From: Shewanella hanedai
Lineage (GTDB): Bacteria; Pseudomonadota; Gammaproteobacteria; Enterobacterales; Shewanellaceae
Reading direction: 5' to 3'
Assembly: GCF_007197645.1 (NCBI RefSeq)
Contig: NZ_VKGK01000010.1
Coordinates: forward strand, 111,398-175,397
Length of the DNA: 64,000 nt
Positions 28,647 to 38,707 of the stretch are shown here, one piece after another. The notes beneath the pieces are model-generated. The model worked only from the letters and a program-made list of their open reading frames with translations, was not told the origin of the DNA and made no database searches. Made by a program: the position numbers and the translations under genes. Each line of letters opens with the position of its first letter. Position 1 is the first letter of the stretch.

Positions 28647-28676
28647 AAAAAAGCGAGCTAAACAGCTCGCTTTTTT
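28647..28676. terminator. Bidirectional terminator
   Basis: GCGAGCT and AGCTCGC form a 7-bp GC-rich stem around AAAC, flanked by six A on the left and six T on the right. It therefore works for both the peptidase gene and the convergent ABC-F gene. Confidence 0.9.
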
Positions 28677-28714
28677 ATTATCTAACTGGAGCGCTAACTC
28701 CAATTTAGAACCGC

Positions 28715-30310
28715 TTAAGCATCAACGCCTTTGCTTCTTAGGAACTCATCATAAGTACCTTTGAAATCGTTGATCCCATCAGCAGTGATCTCTAAGATGC
28801 GAGTCGCGATAGACGATACGAATGCACGGTCATGACTGACAAACATCAAGGTACCTTCGTACTTCTCAAGCGCGTTGTTCAATGACTCGATTGATTCCAT
28901 GTCCATATGGTTGGTTGGCTCATCGAGTAGCAAGATGTTCGGCTTTTGCATGATAAGCTTACCGAAAAGCATACGACCCTTCTCACCACCAGAAAGCACT
29001 TTAACCGACTTCTTGATGTCATCAGAACCAAACAGCATACGACCTAAATAACCACGAACTGACTGGTCATCATCTTCAGGCTTACGCCATTGGCTCATCC
29101 ACTCGAACAAGGTCATGTCGTTTTCGAAATCTGACTCATGATCCTGTGCATAATAACCGATCGAAGAATTTTCAGACCATTGAATCGTGCCGCTGTCTTG
29201 TGGAATGTCATGCACTAAAGTACGCAGTAAGGTTGTTTTACCCACACCGTTTTGACCCAGTATCGCAATACGCTCACCGACTTCAGCCATCAGGTTGATG
29301 TCTTTGAATAACGGAGTGGCATCGAAACCTTTAGTCAAGTTTTCAACCACTAAGGCATTACGGAACAGTTTCTTCTCTTGTTCGAATCGAATGAACGGAT
29401 TCACACGGCTAGAGGCTTTGATATCATCAAGCTTAATCTTGTCGATAAGCTTAGCACGTGAAGTCGCTTGCTTAGCTTTAGATGCGTTAGCAGAAAAACG
29501 TGCAACGAAGCCCTGAAGTTCAGCGATTTGCGCCTTCTTCTTCACGTTATCTGACATCAAGCGCTCACGAGATTGCTGAGCAGCCATCATGTATTCGTCA
29601 TAGTTACCAGGGAATACACGTAACTCACCGTAATCCAAGTCAGCCATGTGAGTACATACTGAGTTTAAGAAATATCTATCGTGAGAGATAATGATCATGG
29701 TGCTGTTACGCTGGTTCAACATCTCTTGTAACCAACGAATCGTATCGATGTCCAAGTTGTTGGTAGGCTCATCGAGAAGCAGCACATCTGGATCAGAAAA
29801 TAGTGCCTGTGCCAAAAGAACACGTAGCTTAAAGCCCGGTGCAATTTCACCCATTAAGCCAAAATGCTGTTCAACACCGATACCAACACCCATGAGTAAT
29901 TCACCAGCACGAGATTCGGCGGTATATCCGTCCATCTCAGCAAATTCCATCTCAAGATCGGCAACTTTAATTCCGTCTTCTTCTGTCATTTCAGGCAGAG
30001 AGTAGATACGGTCACGTTCCTGCTTCACTTTCCAAAGCTCAGCGTGGCCCATGATAACAGTATCAACAACGTTGAACTCTTCGTAACCAAACTGGTTCTG
30101 ACTCAGTTTACCTAGACGCTCATTGACGTCTAAAGAAACATTACCACCACTAGGTTCAAGATCGCCGGCAAGTATCTTCATAAAGGTTGACTTACCACAG
30201 CCGTTTGCGCCGATAAGACCGTAACGGTTACCGCCGCCAAATTTGACTGAGATATTTTCAAACAGTGGCTTAGCGCCGAACTGCATGGTGATGTTAGCTG
30301 TAGTAATCAA
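28715..30310 (-). CDS. ybiT: ABC-F family ATPase YbiT
   Basis: A 531-residue protein with two ABC ATPase domains and no membrane helix. The first Walker A is GANGCGKST; the second is GQNGVGKTT. Both have LLLDEPTN Walker B motifs, and the linker contains the [21 protein letters not shown] segment typical of YbiT. It matches E. coli YbiT (530 residues) in length and order. I chose a TTG start at 30310, since [18 protein letters not shown] is the family start and GGA lies upstream with fitting spacing. The ATG frame up to 30436 would add 42 unrelated residues. ABC-F proteins act on ribosomes. Confidence 0.92.
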   Translation of the reverse strand: MITTANITMQFGAKPLFENISVKFGGGNRYGLIGANGCGKSTFMKILAGDLEPSGGNVSLDVNERLGKLSQNQFGYEEFNVVDTVIMGHAELWKVKQERDRIYSLPEMTEEDGIKVADLEMEFAEMDGYTAESRAGELLMGVGIGVEQHFGLMGEIAPGFKLRVLLAQALFSDPDVLLLDEPTNNLDIDTIRWLQEMLNQRNSTMIIISHDRYFLNSVCTHMADLDYGELRVFPGNYDEYMMAAQQSRERLMSDNVKKKAQIAELQGFVARFSANASKAKQATSRAKLIDKIKLDDIKASSRVNPFIRFEQEKKLFRNALVVENLTKGFDATPLFKDINLMAEVGERIAILGQNGVGKTTLLRTLVHDIPQDSGTIQWSENSSIGYYAQDHESDFENDMTLFEWMSQWRKPEDDDQSVRGYLGRMLFGSDDIKKSVKVLSGGEKGRMLFGKLIMQKPNILLLDEPTNHMDMESIESLNNALEKYEGTLMFVSHDRAFVSSIATRILEITADGINDFKGTYDEFLRSKGVDA

Positions 30311-30555
30311 GTATAAAATTCCGAATTTAGTTATGCGATACGCGGCTATTTCAAAGGCCGAACCTGGGTAAAGCTTGCGTAAAAACAAGCTCACGATACA
30401 AGTATGAATAGCCCACGTTAGATTAGGCAAAATCAAGCGCGAAATTATAGAGGAAGAGGACTAAATTATCAACTAATCTAGCCCTCTTATCCTGCAAGGT
30501 TTATTTTCAGCGAATGTTTTACAAAGCCTATCGTTCATTAGCCAAATGCGTTGTT

Positions 30556-32826
30556 CTAAAGCTGTTCAGAACTCAATTTCACATACCTTAATCGGTTGGC
30601 ATTGCTTACCACGGTAAGTGAAGACAACGCCATTGCAGCACCTGCAATCACTGGACTTAATAACAAACCAGTAAATGGGAACAGCACGCCAGCCGCAATC
30701 GGAATACCTAAGGTGTTATAAATAAAAGCACCGAAAAGATTCTGTTTAATATTGCGCATACTGGCACTAGCCAGAGTAAACGTATCGACTAATACGGACA
30801 ATCGTCCTGAGAGAAAAGTAAGATCGGCACTCTCTATCGCCACTTCAGTGCCATCGCCCATGGCGATGCCGACATCGGCACTCACTAAGGCAGGGGCATC
30901 ATTGATGCCGTCCCCAACCATGGCCACGACTTCACCTTCAGCTTGCAGCGCAATGATGTGCTGCTGCTTTTGCTCAGGTAACACCTCTGCTATCACCTCT
31001 TTAATCCCAACCTGATCAGCAACCGCTCTGGCTGTATGAAGATTATCGCCACTGAGCAACACCACGCGTTTACCCGACTTAATCAAGGCTGACATAGCCA
31101 CCTTTGCATCAGCTTTAATCGGATCCGTTATAGCCATAATCATGCTTAACTCACCATTTTGAGCCACATAAACAGGCGTTTTTCCTTGCTCAGCGAGTTC
31201 ACCCACTTCGACTTCACGCATCGCTAAACCAGTTACGCCCTGACTTTTCATCAATTCACGGTTTCCCACCGCCAACGTAGCACCATCAACGATGCCAACG
31301 ATCCCTCTTCCTTGAACATTGCTGAAAGATTCAGGTTCAACGAGAGTCAGCTTTCTGATCTTGGCTTCTTCCAATACGGCACTTGCCAATGGATGTTCTG
31401 AATGAAGCTCCAAGCTCGCCACTCGAGTAAGCAGTTGCTCAAGCGTTTGATCAGCTTTAGCTCCTTCGACATCACTAGGCGCAGTCAGTAATATATCGGT
31501 CACTGAGGGTCGACCTAAGGTGATAGTCCCTGTTTTATCAAGCACGACACAAGTGACCTTGCTGGCCATTTGCAGCGCTTCACCGTTTTTAATCAACACG
31601 CCCATCTGTGCAGCTCGTCCCACGGACACCATGATAGACATGGGCGTGGCTAATCCTAACGCACAAGGGCAAGCAATAATGAGCACACTGGTTAACACGA
31701 TTAACGCGTGTGACAGTTGCGGCGCAGGGCCTAACAAGTACCAAATAACCGCTGCCGTAATAGCAATAAGCACCACTACCGGCACAAAATACGCCGATAT
31801 TTTATCGGTCAAACGTCCAATAGGCAGTTTAGACGTCTGTGCCTGTTGCACTAAATCAATGATTTTAGCGAGTCGAGTATCACTTAATCCTGCCGTCACT
31901 TTATAAATGATACTGCCATTACCGTTCACAGTTCCGGCGCTGAGTCGGTCCCCCGCGACTTTTATCACTGGCAAAGGTTCACCGGTCAACATAGACTCAT
32001 TGATATTAGAACTTCCCTCTACTACCTCACCATCAAGGGCTACTCGTCCTCCTGGCTTTAAGCGTAATCTGTCACCTAGTTTAATCTCTGCTATCTCAAC
32101 CTCTTGATCGCCCGTGTCTGTGATTTTAGTGGCAGTGGTTGACTGTAACCCAACCAAGCGTTGTACTGCCTCACTGGTTTTTCCTTTTGCTCTCAGCTCT
32201 AACGCATGGCCCAAGTTGATTAACCCTAGAATCATCACACTAGCTTCAAAATAGACATGACGCGCCTCTGGCGGAAAAGCCTCGGGCATCAAGACCACCA
32301 GCATAGAATATAACCAAGCAGAGGTCGTACCTAGTACGATCAAGGTATCCATATTGGCGCCACCAACTTTAAGTGCACGCCACATTCCTTTATAAAAATG
32401 TCCGCCAGTCGTCACAAGCAATAACAGAGTGATCGCGCCCATTCCCCCCCAAGCCAACTGCTGTGCGGGACTATTCACCATCATCTCACCGCCTAACAAT
32501 CCCCAGATCATCATAGGAATACCTAGACCTAGACCAAACAGCGATTGGATGATTCGAGTACGATACTCTTTTGCTTCTTCTTCAGCTTTTGTTTGCGCTG
32601 CGCGCTTAGCATCATGAATTTGCGAACTCTCGTAACCAACACTCGCAACGGTTTTTATCGCGATCTCGGCTGATATATCTCCCTGCACTAACACCTGTTT
32701 ATCGGCCAAATTCACTCTTGCCGAGATAGCACTCTTTCCCTGATTTAATGCCGTAAATGCGCCTTCTATTTTTGCGACACAACTCGCACAATTCATCTTG
32801 GGAACATATAAAGTGATGCTGTTCAT
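30556..32826 (-). CDS. copA: Copper-exporting P1B-type ATPase CopA
   Basis: A 756-residue inner-membrane ATPase that pumps Cu(I) out of the cytoplasm. A single N-terminal heavy-metal domain (MNCASC, residues 10-15) is present. Eight membrane helices are expected; the sixth carries the CPC metal site at 386-388 (ACPCALGLATP). The phosphorylated Asp430 lies in DKTGTIT, the TGE loop in MLTGEPLPV, the SEHPLA histidine in the nucleotide domain and GDGINDAPAL near the end. It is divergent from cueR, and a CueR-type promoter lies between them, so copper induction is very likely. Confidence 0.95.
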   Translation of the reverse strand: MNSITLYVPKMNCASCVAKIEGAFTALNQGKSAISARVNLADKQVLVQGDISAEIAIKTVASVGYESSQIHDAKRAAQTKAEEEAKEYRTRIIQSLFGLGLGIPMMIWGLLGGEMMVNSPAQQLAWGGMGAITLLLLVTTGGHFYKGMWRALKVGGANMDTLIVLGTTSAWLYSMLVVLMPEAFPPEARHVYFEASVMILGLINLGHALELRAKGKTSEAVQRLVGLQSTTATKITDTGDQEVEIAEIKLGDRLRLKPGGRVALDGEVVEGSSNINESMLTGEPLPVIKVAGDRLSAGTVNGNGSIIYKVTAGLSDTRLAKIIDLVQQAQTSKLPIGRLTDKISAYFVPVVVLIAITAAVIWYLLGPAPQLSHALIVLTSVLIIACPCALGLATPMSIMVSVGRAAQMGVLIKNGEALQMASKVTCVVLDKTGTITLGRPSVTDILLTAPSDVEGAKADQTLEQLLTRVASLELHSEHPLASAVLEEAKIRKLTLVEPESFSNVQGRGIVGIVDGATLAVGNRELMKSQGVTGLAMREVEVGELAEQGKTPVYVAQNGELSMIMAITDPIKADAKVAMSALIKSGKRVVLLSGDNLHTARAVADQVGIKEVIAEVLPEQKQQHIIALQAEGEVVAMVGDGINDAPALVSADVGIAMGDGTEVAIESADLTFLSGRLSVLVDTFTLASASMRNIKQNLFGAFIYNTLGIPIAAGVLFPFTGLLLSPVIAGAAMALSSLTVVSNANRLRYVKLSSEQL

Positions 32827-32879
32827 AAGGTTGACTCCAAATCTTCACAAATTCTTGCGTTGGTATACACTGTTCAACC

Positions 32880-32910
32880 AGCATAAAGCCTCCCCTTATG
32901 GGAGAGTCAA
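32880..32910 (-). promoter_or_regulatory. CueR-type copA promoter/operator
   Basis: On the minus strand, -35 TTGACT (complement of 32905-32910) and -10 TATGCT (complement of 32880-32885) are separated by 19 bases. The spacer carries the perfect inverted repeat CTCCC-ATAAG-GGGAG. A 19-20-bp spacer with a centred dyad is the hallmark of MerR-family promoters, and copA is the usual CueR target. Confidence 0.9.
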
Positions 32911-32950
32911 TGGTATTGTTTGGCGATAAACAGAAAGTGGATAATACATC

Positions 32951-33349
32951 ATGAAAATAGGTGAAGTTGCAAAACTAACGGGCTTATCGGTCAAAAGTAT
33001 TCGTTACTACCATGACATCAATCTTGTCCATGGAGTGAAAGGAGAAAATGGTTACCGTGAGTACGATACACCTCAGGTCAACTCGCTTAAATTTATTCAC
33101 CACTGTCGAGAACTGGGATTCTCACTGGATGACTGCCGCTCTCTATTAGATTTAAAGCTAGATAACTTAAGAGATGCTGAAGAGGTTAAAGCCCTAGCAA
33201 GGGAGCATCTACAAGAAATCAGTCAAAGAATAATTAAACTGCAGACCTTAGAGACTCAACTGTCACAACTCGTTAAAGATTGTCGTGGAGGTGCTCAACC
33301 CGACTGCGCGATTTTAACCGGCTTGAGTTGTAGCACCACGACGAATTAG
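32951..33349 (+). CDS. cueR: Cu(I)-responsive MerR-family regulator CueR
   Basis: A 132-residue regulator. The start MKIGEVAKLTGLSVKSIRYY is the MerR winged-helix domain. A long dimerisation helix follows (about 75-110), and then the metal loop CRGGAQPDC, whose two cysteines sit as in CueR. When Cu(I) binds, it untwists the long-spacer copA promoter. It is divergent from copA, and its 3' end overlaps the convergent S9 peptidase-like gene by 4 bases. Confidence 0.92.
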   Translation: MKIGEVAKLTGLSVKSIRYYHDINLVHGVKGENGYREYDTPQVNSLKFIHHCRELGFSLDDCRSLLDLKLDNLRDAEEVKALAREHLQEISQRIIKLQTLETQLSQLVKDCRGGAQPDCAILTGLSCSTTTN

Positions 33350-35391
33350 TATTCTTGGGCAGCCTTTTTTAAGTGCTTAGCATTCTCCAACTTAAGCTTA
33401 GGAATATCTCCTGCGGGAGTGAAGCCAAAAACAGAACCATAAAATGACAGTTCAGCTTCCAGTGCCTTGGCCAAATTTTTTGGGTTCCTGAGTTTATAAT
33501 CCTCACCATCGAAAGAGAGATAAGCGGTGGGTACCCCATTATTTTTAAGCGCAGTAAAGATACGCTTAGATTGCTCATCTGATACCACAGGATCATCGCT
33601 GCCCCTAATCAATAATAGCGGCTCTGTCAGTCCTGATAAATGATGAATGGGGGAACGCTCTCTTAGTTCATCTTCATCATTTTCACCAATAAGTTGCTCA
33701 ACATAATGGGATTCAAATTTATGAAGTTTTTTATTTAGCATCTCAATATCACTGATGCCAGAATAGCTCACCCCCGCTTTAAAGGTGTTGTAAAAAGCTA
33801 AGGCTGACAATACCGTTAACCCACCAGCACTGTAACCTCTTATCGCTAATTGAGTGCCATCCACCCAACCTCTGTTGGCCAGATAACCTGCCGATCTTAC
33901 CGCATCTTCAACATCAGATTGACCCCAGTGTCCATAAATACTGCGGCGATATTCACGACCAAAACCTGAACTACCACGATAATTGAGATCAAACACCGCA
34001 AAACCCCGACTGGTCCAATACTGTATATCCCGTCTAAAAGCTAAACTGGCCTTTGATGTCGGCCCACTATGTAACATGACCAATAAGGGAGGACGAGTAT
34101 CTCTAGGTGCAATAAAATCTGGATTTTTTGGCCCATAAAAATACCCATAAACCAGTTCACCATTACTTGAACCTAAACTAATGCTCTCAGCTCTAGAGAT
34201 AAAGTTGGGATTAAATGTCGATAACTCAGGTGAATAGATAAGCTCAGTACCGCGACCTTTAACACAATATATCCCCTTTTCAGGGGTTATCTTATCCCCC
34301 ACAAAATAGATCCCATCTTCACCTGCAATTAACTGAGATATTTCACCAAAATCAACGGCAATGGGCTCAGTCGTGCCAGTATCGAGATAAATACGGATCA
34401 AAGACACTTCACCGTTACGCTGATAACTGGCGATAATGGTATTGTCGGACTCAAAGGCGTAATTATGGCTACCGAGCGTCCAATCAGGCACCGCAAACTC
34501 TGCATCGATATCTAAGACGTGCTCAATCTTTCCATCCTTACCAACTCGATAAAGATTCCACCAATTATTAAAATCCGCCACAAAGTAGAGGTGTCCACTA
34601 GGACTGAACTGTGGCTGAGTGATGGAACCTTCAAGCTCAGTAACAATACGTTTGGGATTATGGAGGCCGCCTTTAGGATCCAACGTACCCAGCCAAAGCT
34701 CTGTATTATCCCAAGGCATATTGGGATGCTGCCAAGCAATCCAGGCTAATTGTGAATGATCGGGAGATACTTGAGGAGAAGAATAGAAATCATCACCGGA
34801 AATTAATACCTCACCTTCGCCGGCAAAATTCAAATTCAATGCGACTAAACTGGAAATCGCTTCTCCCTCACCACGATGGTCTTCTCTGATACAGATGATC
34901 CGAGAACCTTTGGGATAAGCAGCACAATCTGCATGACGGGTATTGGGAGCGGTAAGTGGAACAGGTGCTTGATTTGGGGCAATTCGATAGAGTAGTTGAT
35001 CATCCTCTTTAGACACAAACAAGCTTTGGCCTATGCCAAGGAAAGGAGAGCCGCCGTATTCATTAACTTTAGATCGCACATCAAACTCGGCCTTAATCAT
35101 ATCAGTAACCTTACGATCACCATCAATGCGCTTTATCCCTACCTTGCCACCAAGATCTGCTTCAGATTGAATGAAATAAATCCCGCCATTTACACTTTGT
35201 AATTCACCAAAGTCGTTAGCGAGGGCCGACACATCATTGGCAGCGATAGGCGATGCCCAGCTACCATAAACGGCGATCTGGCGACCGCTTTTCTTGTCGA
35301 CTTCCTTTTCAGGTGAAGGCTGTCCGCACCCAGTCAAAAGCAATGATATGACCCCACAAATGAGGGAATTCATAAACAAAGGAATTTTCAT
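33346..35391 (-). CDS. S9 (prolyl oligopeptidase) family lipoprotein lacking the catalytic His
   Basis: A 681-residue exported lipoprotein: hydrophobic signal and lipobox LLTGC near residue 22. Residues about 45-400 form a beta-propeller-like domain. The alpha/beta-hydrolase domain follows, with the nucleophile elbow GYSAGG (Ser521) and the acid in GSDDPVV (Asp600). The usual C-terminal EGHGF histidine motif is replaced by EDYKL; Tyr632 stands where histidine is expected, so ordinary serine peptidase activity is doubtful. Start at 35391 has AGGAG upstream; the frame opens 4 codons earlier. Confidence 0.85.
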   Translation of the reverse strand: MKIPLFMNSLICGVISLLLTGCGQPSPEKEVDKKSGRQIAVYGSWASPIAANDVSALANDFGELQSVNGGIYFIQSEADLGGKVGIKRIDGDRKVTDMIKAEFDVRSKVNEYGGSPFLGIGQSLFVSKEDDQLLYRIAPNQAPVPLTAPNTRHADCAAYPKGSRIICIREDHRGEGEAISSLVALNLNFAGEGEVLISGDDFYSSPQVSPDHSQLAWIAWQHPNMPWDNTELWLGTLDPKGGLHNPKRIVTELEGSITQPQFSPSGHLYFVADFNNWWNLYRVGKDGKIEHVLDIDAEFAVPDWTLGSHNYAFESDNTIIASYQRNGEVSLIRIYLDTGTTEPIAVDFGEISQLIAGEDGIYFVGDKITPEKGIYCVKGRGTELIYSPELSTFNPNFISRAESISLGSSNGELVYGYFYGPKNPDFIAPRDTRPPLLVMLHSGPTSKASLAFRRDIQYWTSRGFAVFDLNYRGSSGFGREYRRSIYGHWGQSDVEDAVRSAGYLANRGWVDGTQLAIRGYSAGGLTVLSALAFYNTFKAGVSYSGISDIEMLNKKLHKFESHYVEQLIGENDEDELRERSPIHHLSGLTEPLLLIRGSDDPVVSDEQSKRIFTALKNNGVPTAYLSFDGEDYKLRNPKNLAKALEAELSFYGSVFGFTPAGDIPKLKLENAKHLKKAAQEY

Positions 35392-35440
35392 CACACTCCT
35401 CACTCTGTGAACTCAAACGTCATGGCACGATAAGAAATCA

Positions 35441-35671
35441 TCATTTATTCCGATAAAACCGACCTTTAAACCAATCAATGACGGACATCTGTTTATGGGT
35501 AGGTAAACCAAAATAAATACATACCCAAGGAGACAATAGACCATACCATGGGATAGCAGATGTACCACGGCCACTCAGCATAAGGTAAAAAAAGCCACCA
35601 TAGATAACGACAACACCTGACACTCCAACAGATAACAGCATGTACTTCGTTATTTTTTCTAACCACAGCAT
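35441..35671 (-). CDS. Small membrane protein, unknown
   Basis: A possible 76-residue protein with two hydrophobic stretches (about 11-32 and 42-56), a positively charged C terminus (WFKGRFYRNK) and no recognised family. It lies just upstream of the S9 lipoprotein gene on the same strand. The ribosome site is weak, so the coding call is moderate. Confidence 0.45.
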   Translation of the reverse strand: MLWLEKITKYMLLSVGVSGVVVIYGGFFYLMLSGRGTSAIPWYGLLSPWVCIYFGLPTHKQMSVIDWFKGRFYRNK

Positions 35672-35730
35672 CGAATTCTTGGATCCTTATACCTATATGA
35701 ATATGTGATCATTATCACCTAAATTGAGAG

Positions 35731-35748
35731 TAATACCAATCAGTATAA
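35731..35748. repeat. 18-bp dispersed repeat, copy 1
   Basis: TAATACCAATCAGTATAA occurs here in intergenic sequence and again, identically, at 63878-63895. ATAC and GTAT inside it form a short inverted repeat. It looks like part of a dispersed intergenic element. Confidence 0.6.
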
Positions 35749-35765
35749 AGATATTGGGCGGATAA

Positions 35766-35790
35766 CAAAAAACGAGCCTTGGCTCGTTTT
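35766..35790 (-). terminator. Terminator of branched-chain catabolic operon
   Basis: Read leftward, AAAACGAGCC and GGCTCGTTTT form a 10-bp stem with a 2-base loop and continue into a T-run on the minus strand. It lies 31 bases after the last gene of the operon. Confidence 0.85.
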
Positions 35791-35820
35791 ATACTTTACA
35801 GTCAAAAGCTTTGCGCACCT

Positions 35821-36579
35821 TTAAATGCGGATACCACCATCAATTTCAAACACACGACCGTTAACATAGTCGTTTTCGATAATAAATTTAACTGTTGATG
35901 AGATCTCACTCGGCTGACCCAGTCTGCCAACCGGTACCATCTTCTCCATACGCTCAAGCGCTTCAGGCTTCATGGCTGCAGTCATCTCAGTTTCAATCAC
36001 ACCGGGTGCTACTGCTGCACTGCGAATATTGTAACGAGCTAACTCTTTTGCCCAACCGACAGACATCGCCGCTACGCCGGCTTTTGACGCTGAATAGTTA
36101 GTTTGACCAACATTACCTGCTTTGGCTAAACTGGAAATGTTAATTATCACCCCTTCCTGACCTGATTCAATCATGGCTGCCGCTGCTTCACGACCACACA
36201 AGAAAGAACCCGTTAGGTTGACATTAATCACCGCTTGAAACTGCTCATATGACATACGTCCAGTGACTTTACCCTCTTTGGCTTTCACTAACATGCCATC
36301 GAATAAGATCCCTGCGTTGTTAATCAAGACATTGACCTTACCAAAGTCTTCCATGATGAAGCCAAAACCTGCCATCACATCTTCTTCATCGGTAATATCG
36401 AAAGCGTAACCTTGGACTTCAGTTCTATCACCGATATCGGCACAAGCACGCTCAAGCTTCTCTTGATCCACATCGATAAGCGCCAATTTAGCGCCCGAGT
36501 CAGCCAAGTCCATCGCCATAGCCAAACCCAGCCCGCCAGCACCACCAGTGATGACAACAACCTTATCTTTTAAATCCAT
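35821..36579 (-). CDS. SDR-family 3-hydroxyacyl dehydrogenase (FabG-like)
   Basis: A 252-residue short-chain dehydrogenase. The NAD(P)-binding motif TGGAGGLG is near the start (DKVVVITGGAGGLGLAMA). NNAG follows near residue 95, and the catalytic Ser/Tyr-x-x-x-Lys set is visible (ISSLAKAGNVGQTNYSASKAG). The start was set at 36579, where AGGG lies upstream; the open frame runs 30 codons further but those residues belong to no SDR. It is the last gene of the branched-chain operon, 4 bases after mmsB, so it probably oxidises a 3-hydroxyacyl-CoA such as 2-methyl-3-hydroxybutyryl-CoA of isoleucine breakdown. Confidence 0.85.
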   Translation of the reverse strand: MDLKDKVVVITGGAGGLGLAMAMDLADSGAKLALIDVDQEKLERACADIGDRTEVQGYAFDITDEEDVMAGFGFIMEDFGKVNVLINNAGILFDGMLVKAKEGKVTGRMSYEQFQAVINVNLTGSFLCGREAAAAMIESGQEGVIINISSLAKAGNVGQTNYSASKAGVAAMSVGWAKELARYNIRSAAVAPGVIETEMTAAMKPEALERMEKMVPVGRLGQPSEISSTVKFIIENDYVNGRVFEIDGGIRI

Positions 36580-36583
36580 CGAG

Positions 36584-37501
36584 TTACCCTTTATTTTTAA
36601 TCTGTTGAGAATTAGTAAACTGTTCAAAAATACTTGAAAAATCTCGTGTCCCATTACCCTGTCTAGCATGGTTCACGTATAAACTGCGTGCTAACGCCCC
36701 CATTGGGGTGCTTGAATTTGACACGAGTGCGGCCTCTTGAGAAAGGCCGAGATCTTTGACCATCAAATCCACCATAAATCCGCCTTGATAGTCATTAGAC
36801 GAGGGTACATTTGGCATCACATCCGGACAGGGATTGTACTTGTCTAATGTCCAGTTGCCGCCACTGCTCACCTTCATGATTTCAGATAACACCTTAGGAT
36901 CTAGCCCATGGTCGATCCCCATCTGCAACGACTCGCTGGTTGCAACCATCAAGACTGACAGCAGCATATTATTGCATATTTTAGCCACCTGACCTGCACC
37001 GGCTGCGCCTGCATGTAAAATATTCGCCCCCATATGACCTAAAATCGGTTTTGCCAGCTCAAAAGCCCCGTTTTCGCCGCCACAAATGAAGGTCAAGGTC
37101 CCCGCCGCAGCCCCCGCAGTTCCGCCAGAAACGGGTGCATCAACAAAACTCAACCCCTTTTCGGCTGCTGATTTAGCCACTTGCTGCGCACTTTGGGCAT
37201 CGATGGTTGAGCAATCTATCAATAAAGTGCCGTCAGCAACGACATCAATCAGCCCTTTGTTGTTATCATCACCAAGGTAAAGCGAACGCACATGCTTACC
37301 AGCCGGCAGCATAGTGATCACCACATCTGCCCCAGCTGCTGCGCCACAAGCACTGCTTGATGAAAGCGCGCCTAAGTCTGTCAGAGACTTCATCGCTTGT
37401 GGTACAAGATCAAACACCCGTACCGTTAATCCAGCGTTAACCAAATTGGCAGCCATTGGGGCGCCCATATGCCCTAAGCCGATAAATGCAACACTTGTCA
37501 T
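36584..37501 (-). CDS. mmsB: 3-hydroxyisobutyrate dehydrogenase
   Basis: A 305-residue NAD-dependent enzyme that oxidises 3-hydroxyisobutyrate to methylmalonate semialdehyde in valine breakdown. The start VAFIGLGHMGAPMAANL holds the dinucleotide motif GLGHMG, and DAPVSGGTAGAAAGTL is the family substrate-binding motif. KICNNMLL supplies the catalytic lysine. Start at 37501 has GGAG upstream. It sits between the HIBYL-CoA hydrolase and the SDR gene, with short gaps. Confidence 0.92.
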   Translation of the reverse strand: MTSVAFIGLGHMGAPMAANLVNAGLTVRVFDLVPQAMKSLTDLGALSSSSACGAAAGADVVITMLPAGKHVRSLYLGDDNNKGLIDVVADGTLLIDCSTIDAQSAQQVAKSAAEKGLSFVDAPVSGGTAGAAAGTLTFICGGENGAFELAKPILGHMGANILHAGAAGAGQVAKICNNMLLSVLMVATSESLQMGIDHGLDPKVLSEIMKVSSGGNWTLDKYNPCPDVMPNVPSSNDYQGGFMVDLMVKDLGLSQEAALVSNSSTPMGALARSLYVNHARQGNGTRDFSSIFEQFTNSQQIKNKG

Positions 37502-37531
37502 CTCATGCTCCTTCATTCTGAATGCGGTTAT

Positions 37532-38677
37532 TTACATAGTTTCTAGAGGGTGATGTTGCTCTTTCCAAGGTGATGTGAGCATCTTCTCAATCAAGTTTTC
37601 AGGCACTTCTTCAACGCTTGCATAGCGCCAATGTGGCGTTCTGTCTTTATCAATCAGTAACGCCCTAACGCCTTCAGAAAAATCACCAACGGCGCAGCAA
37701 TTCACGCTCAGACCAAGCTCAAACTTAAACACATCAACCAAACTTAACTCTGTGCCTAATTTGGCTTGTCGATAAATAAGGTGCCAACTAATAGGACTAC
37801 CAGATAGAAAAGTCTTCATCGGACGAGCTAACCAGCTCTCACTAAAATCACTTATTTGCACGCGTCTAACAATCTCATTTAACGAGCCTGTCATCAGCTC
37901 TGAGATCTCCTCTTGCTGTGATGCTAAGTGAGAGTCTGGCATATCAATCATCACTTTTAACTCTAACTGATCAAGTTCATGTGAGAGCAGTCCATGATTA
38001 GCATTAGCATCATCACTCCATGATAGTGTCGCCAAATGATCTAACATCGGCTCCTTATCATCACTATTAAGATAATGGTTACCAATCCCAACAAATCTCG
38101 CATCACCGGCGTTCATGTTGTAGGCCGTTAAGCCAAGGAACAAGCCAGTATCGCCAGGCATACGATTTAAAAAATAGCTGCCGCCAACATCAGGATAAAG
38201 TCCAATGGTGACCTCAGGCATCGCGATACGAGAATACTCTGTTAAGATCCTATGGCTCGCGCCTGCCATCAAGCCAAGACCGCCCCCCATTACAATGCCA
38301 TCACCCCATACCATCACGGGTTTACCAAAACTGTGCAGCAGGTAATCGAGACGATACTCGTTTTCAAAAAACTCAACGGCATCCGAGGTTAGCTCGCCAG
38401 GTGTCTTGACCGAAGCATGATAGATGGCGCGAACATCACCGCCAGCGCAGAAGGCTTTTTCACCAGCACCATCAAGCATAATCAGTGCGATGTCATTGTC
38501 ACTCTTCCATGCTGTTAGCTGCGCCGTCATCGCGTGCACCATCTCAAGATTAAGCGAATTAAGCGCCTTCTCAACATTGAGTGTCACCACACCTATCTGT
38601 TTACCGGATACCGTACCTAAGGTCTGAAATACAACACTGTTATTGCTCGTAACGGGCTTATCTGTTTGAATCGTCAT
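37532..38677 (-). CDS. 3-hydroxyisobutyryl-CoA hydrolase (enoyl-CoA hydratase family)
   Basis: A 381-residue crotonase-fold enzyme of the long ECH_2 type. Markers are EKAFCAGGDVRAIYH (oxyanion hole), VWGDGIVMGGGLGLMAGASHR and MPEVTIGLYPDVGGSYFLNR (catalytic Glu and Asp region). It hydrolyses 3-hydroxyisobutyryl-CoA, removing a toxic intermediate of valine degradation. The operon order (ACAD, enoyl-CoA hydratase, this gene, mmsB) fits the pathway step by step. Confidence 0.9.
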   Translation of the reverse strand: MTIQTDKPVTSNNSVVFQTLGTVSGKQIGVVTLNVEKALNSLNLEMVHAMTAQLTAWKSDNDIALIMLDGAGEKAFCAGGDVRAIYHASVKTPGELTSDAVEFFENEYRLDYLLHSFGKPVMVWGDGIVMGGGLGLMAGASHRILTEYSRIAMPEVTIGLYPDVGGSYFLNRMPGDTGLFLGLTAYNMNAGDARFVGIGNHYLNSDDKEPMLDHLATLSWSDDANANHGLLSHELDQLELKVMIDMPDSHLASQQEEISELMTGSLNEIVRRVQISDFSESWLARPMKTFLSGSPISWHLIYRQAKLGTELSLVDVFKFELGLSVNCCAVGDFSEGVRALLIDKDRTPHWRYASVEEVPENLIEKMLTSPWKEQHHPLETM

Positions 38678-38707
38678 TGAACATCCATCCTGTTAACAAT
38701 CAGCTAT

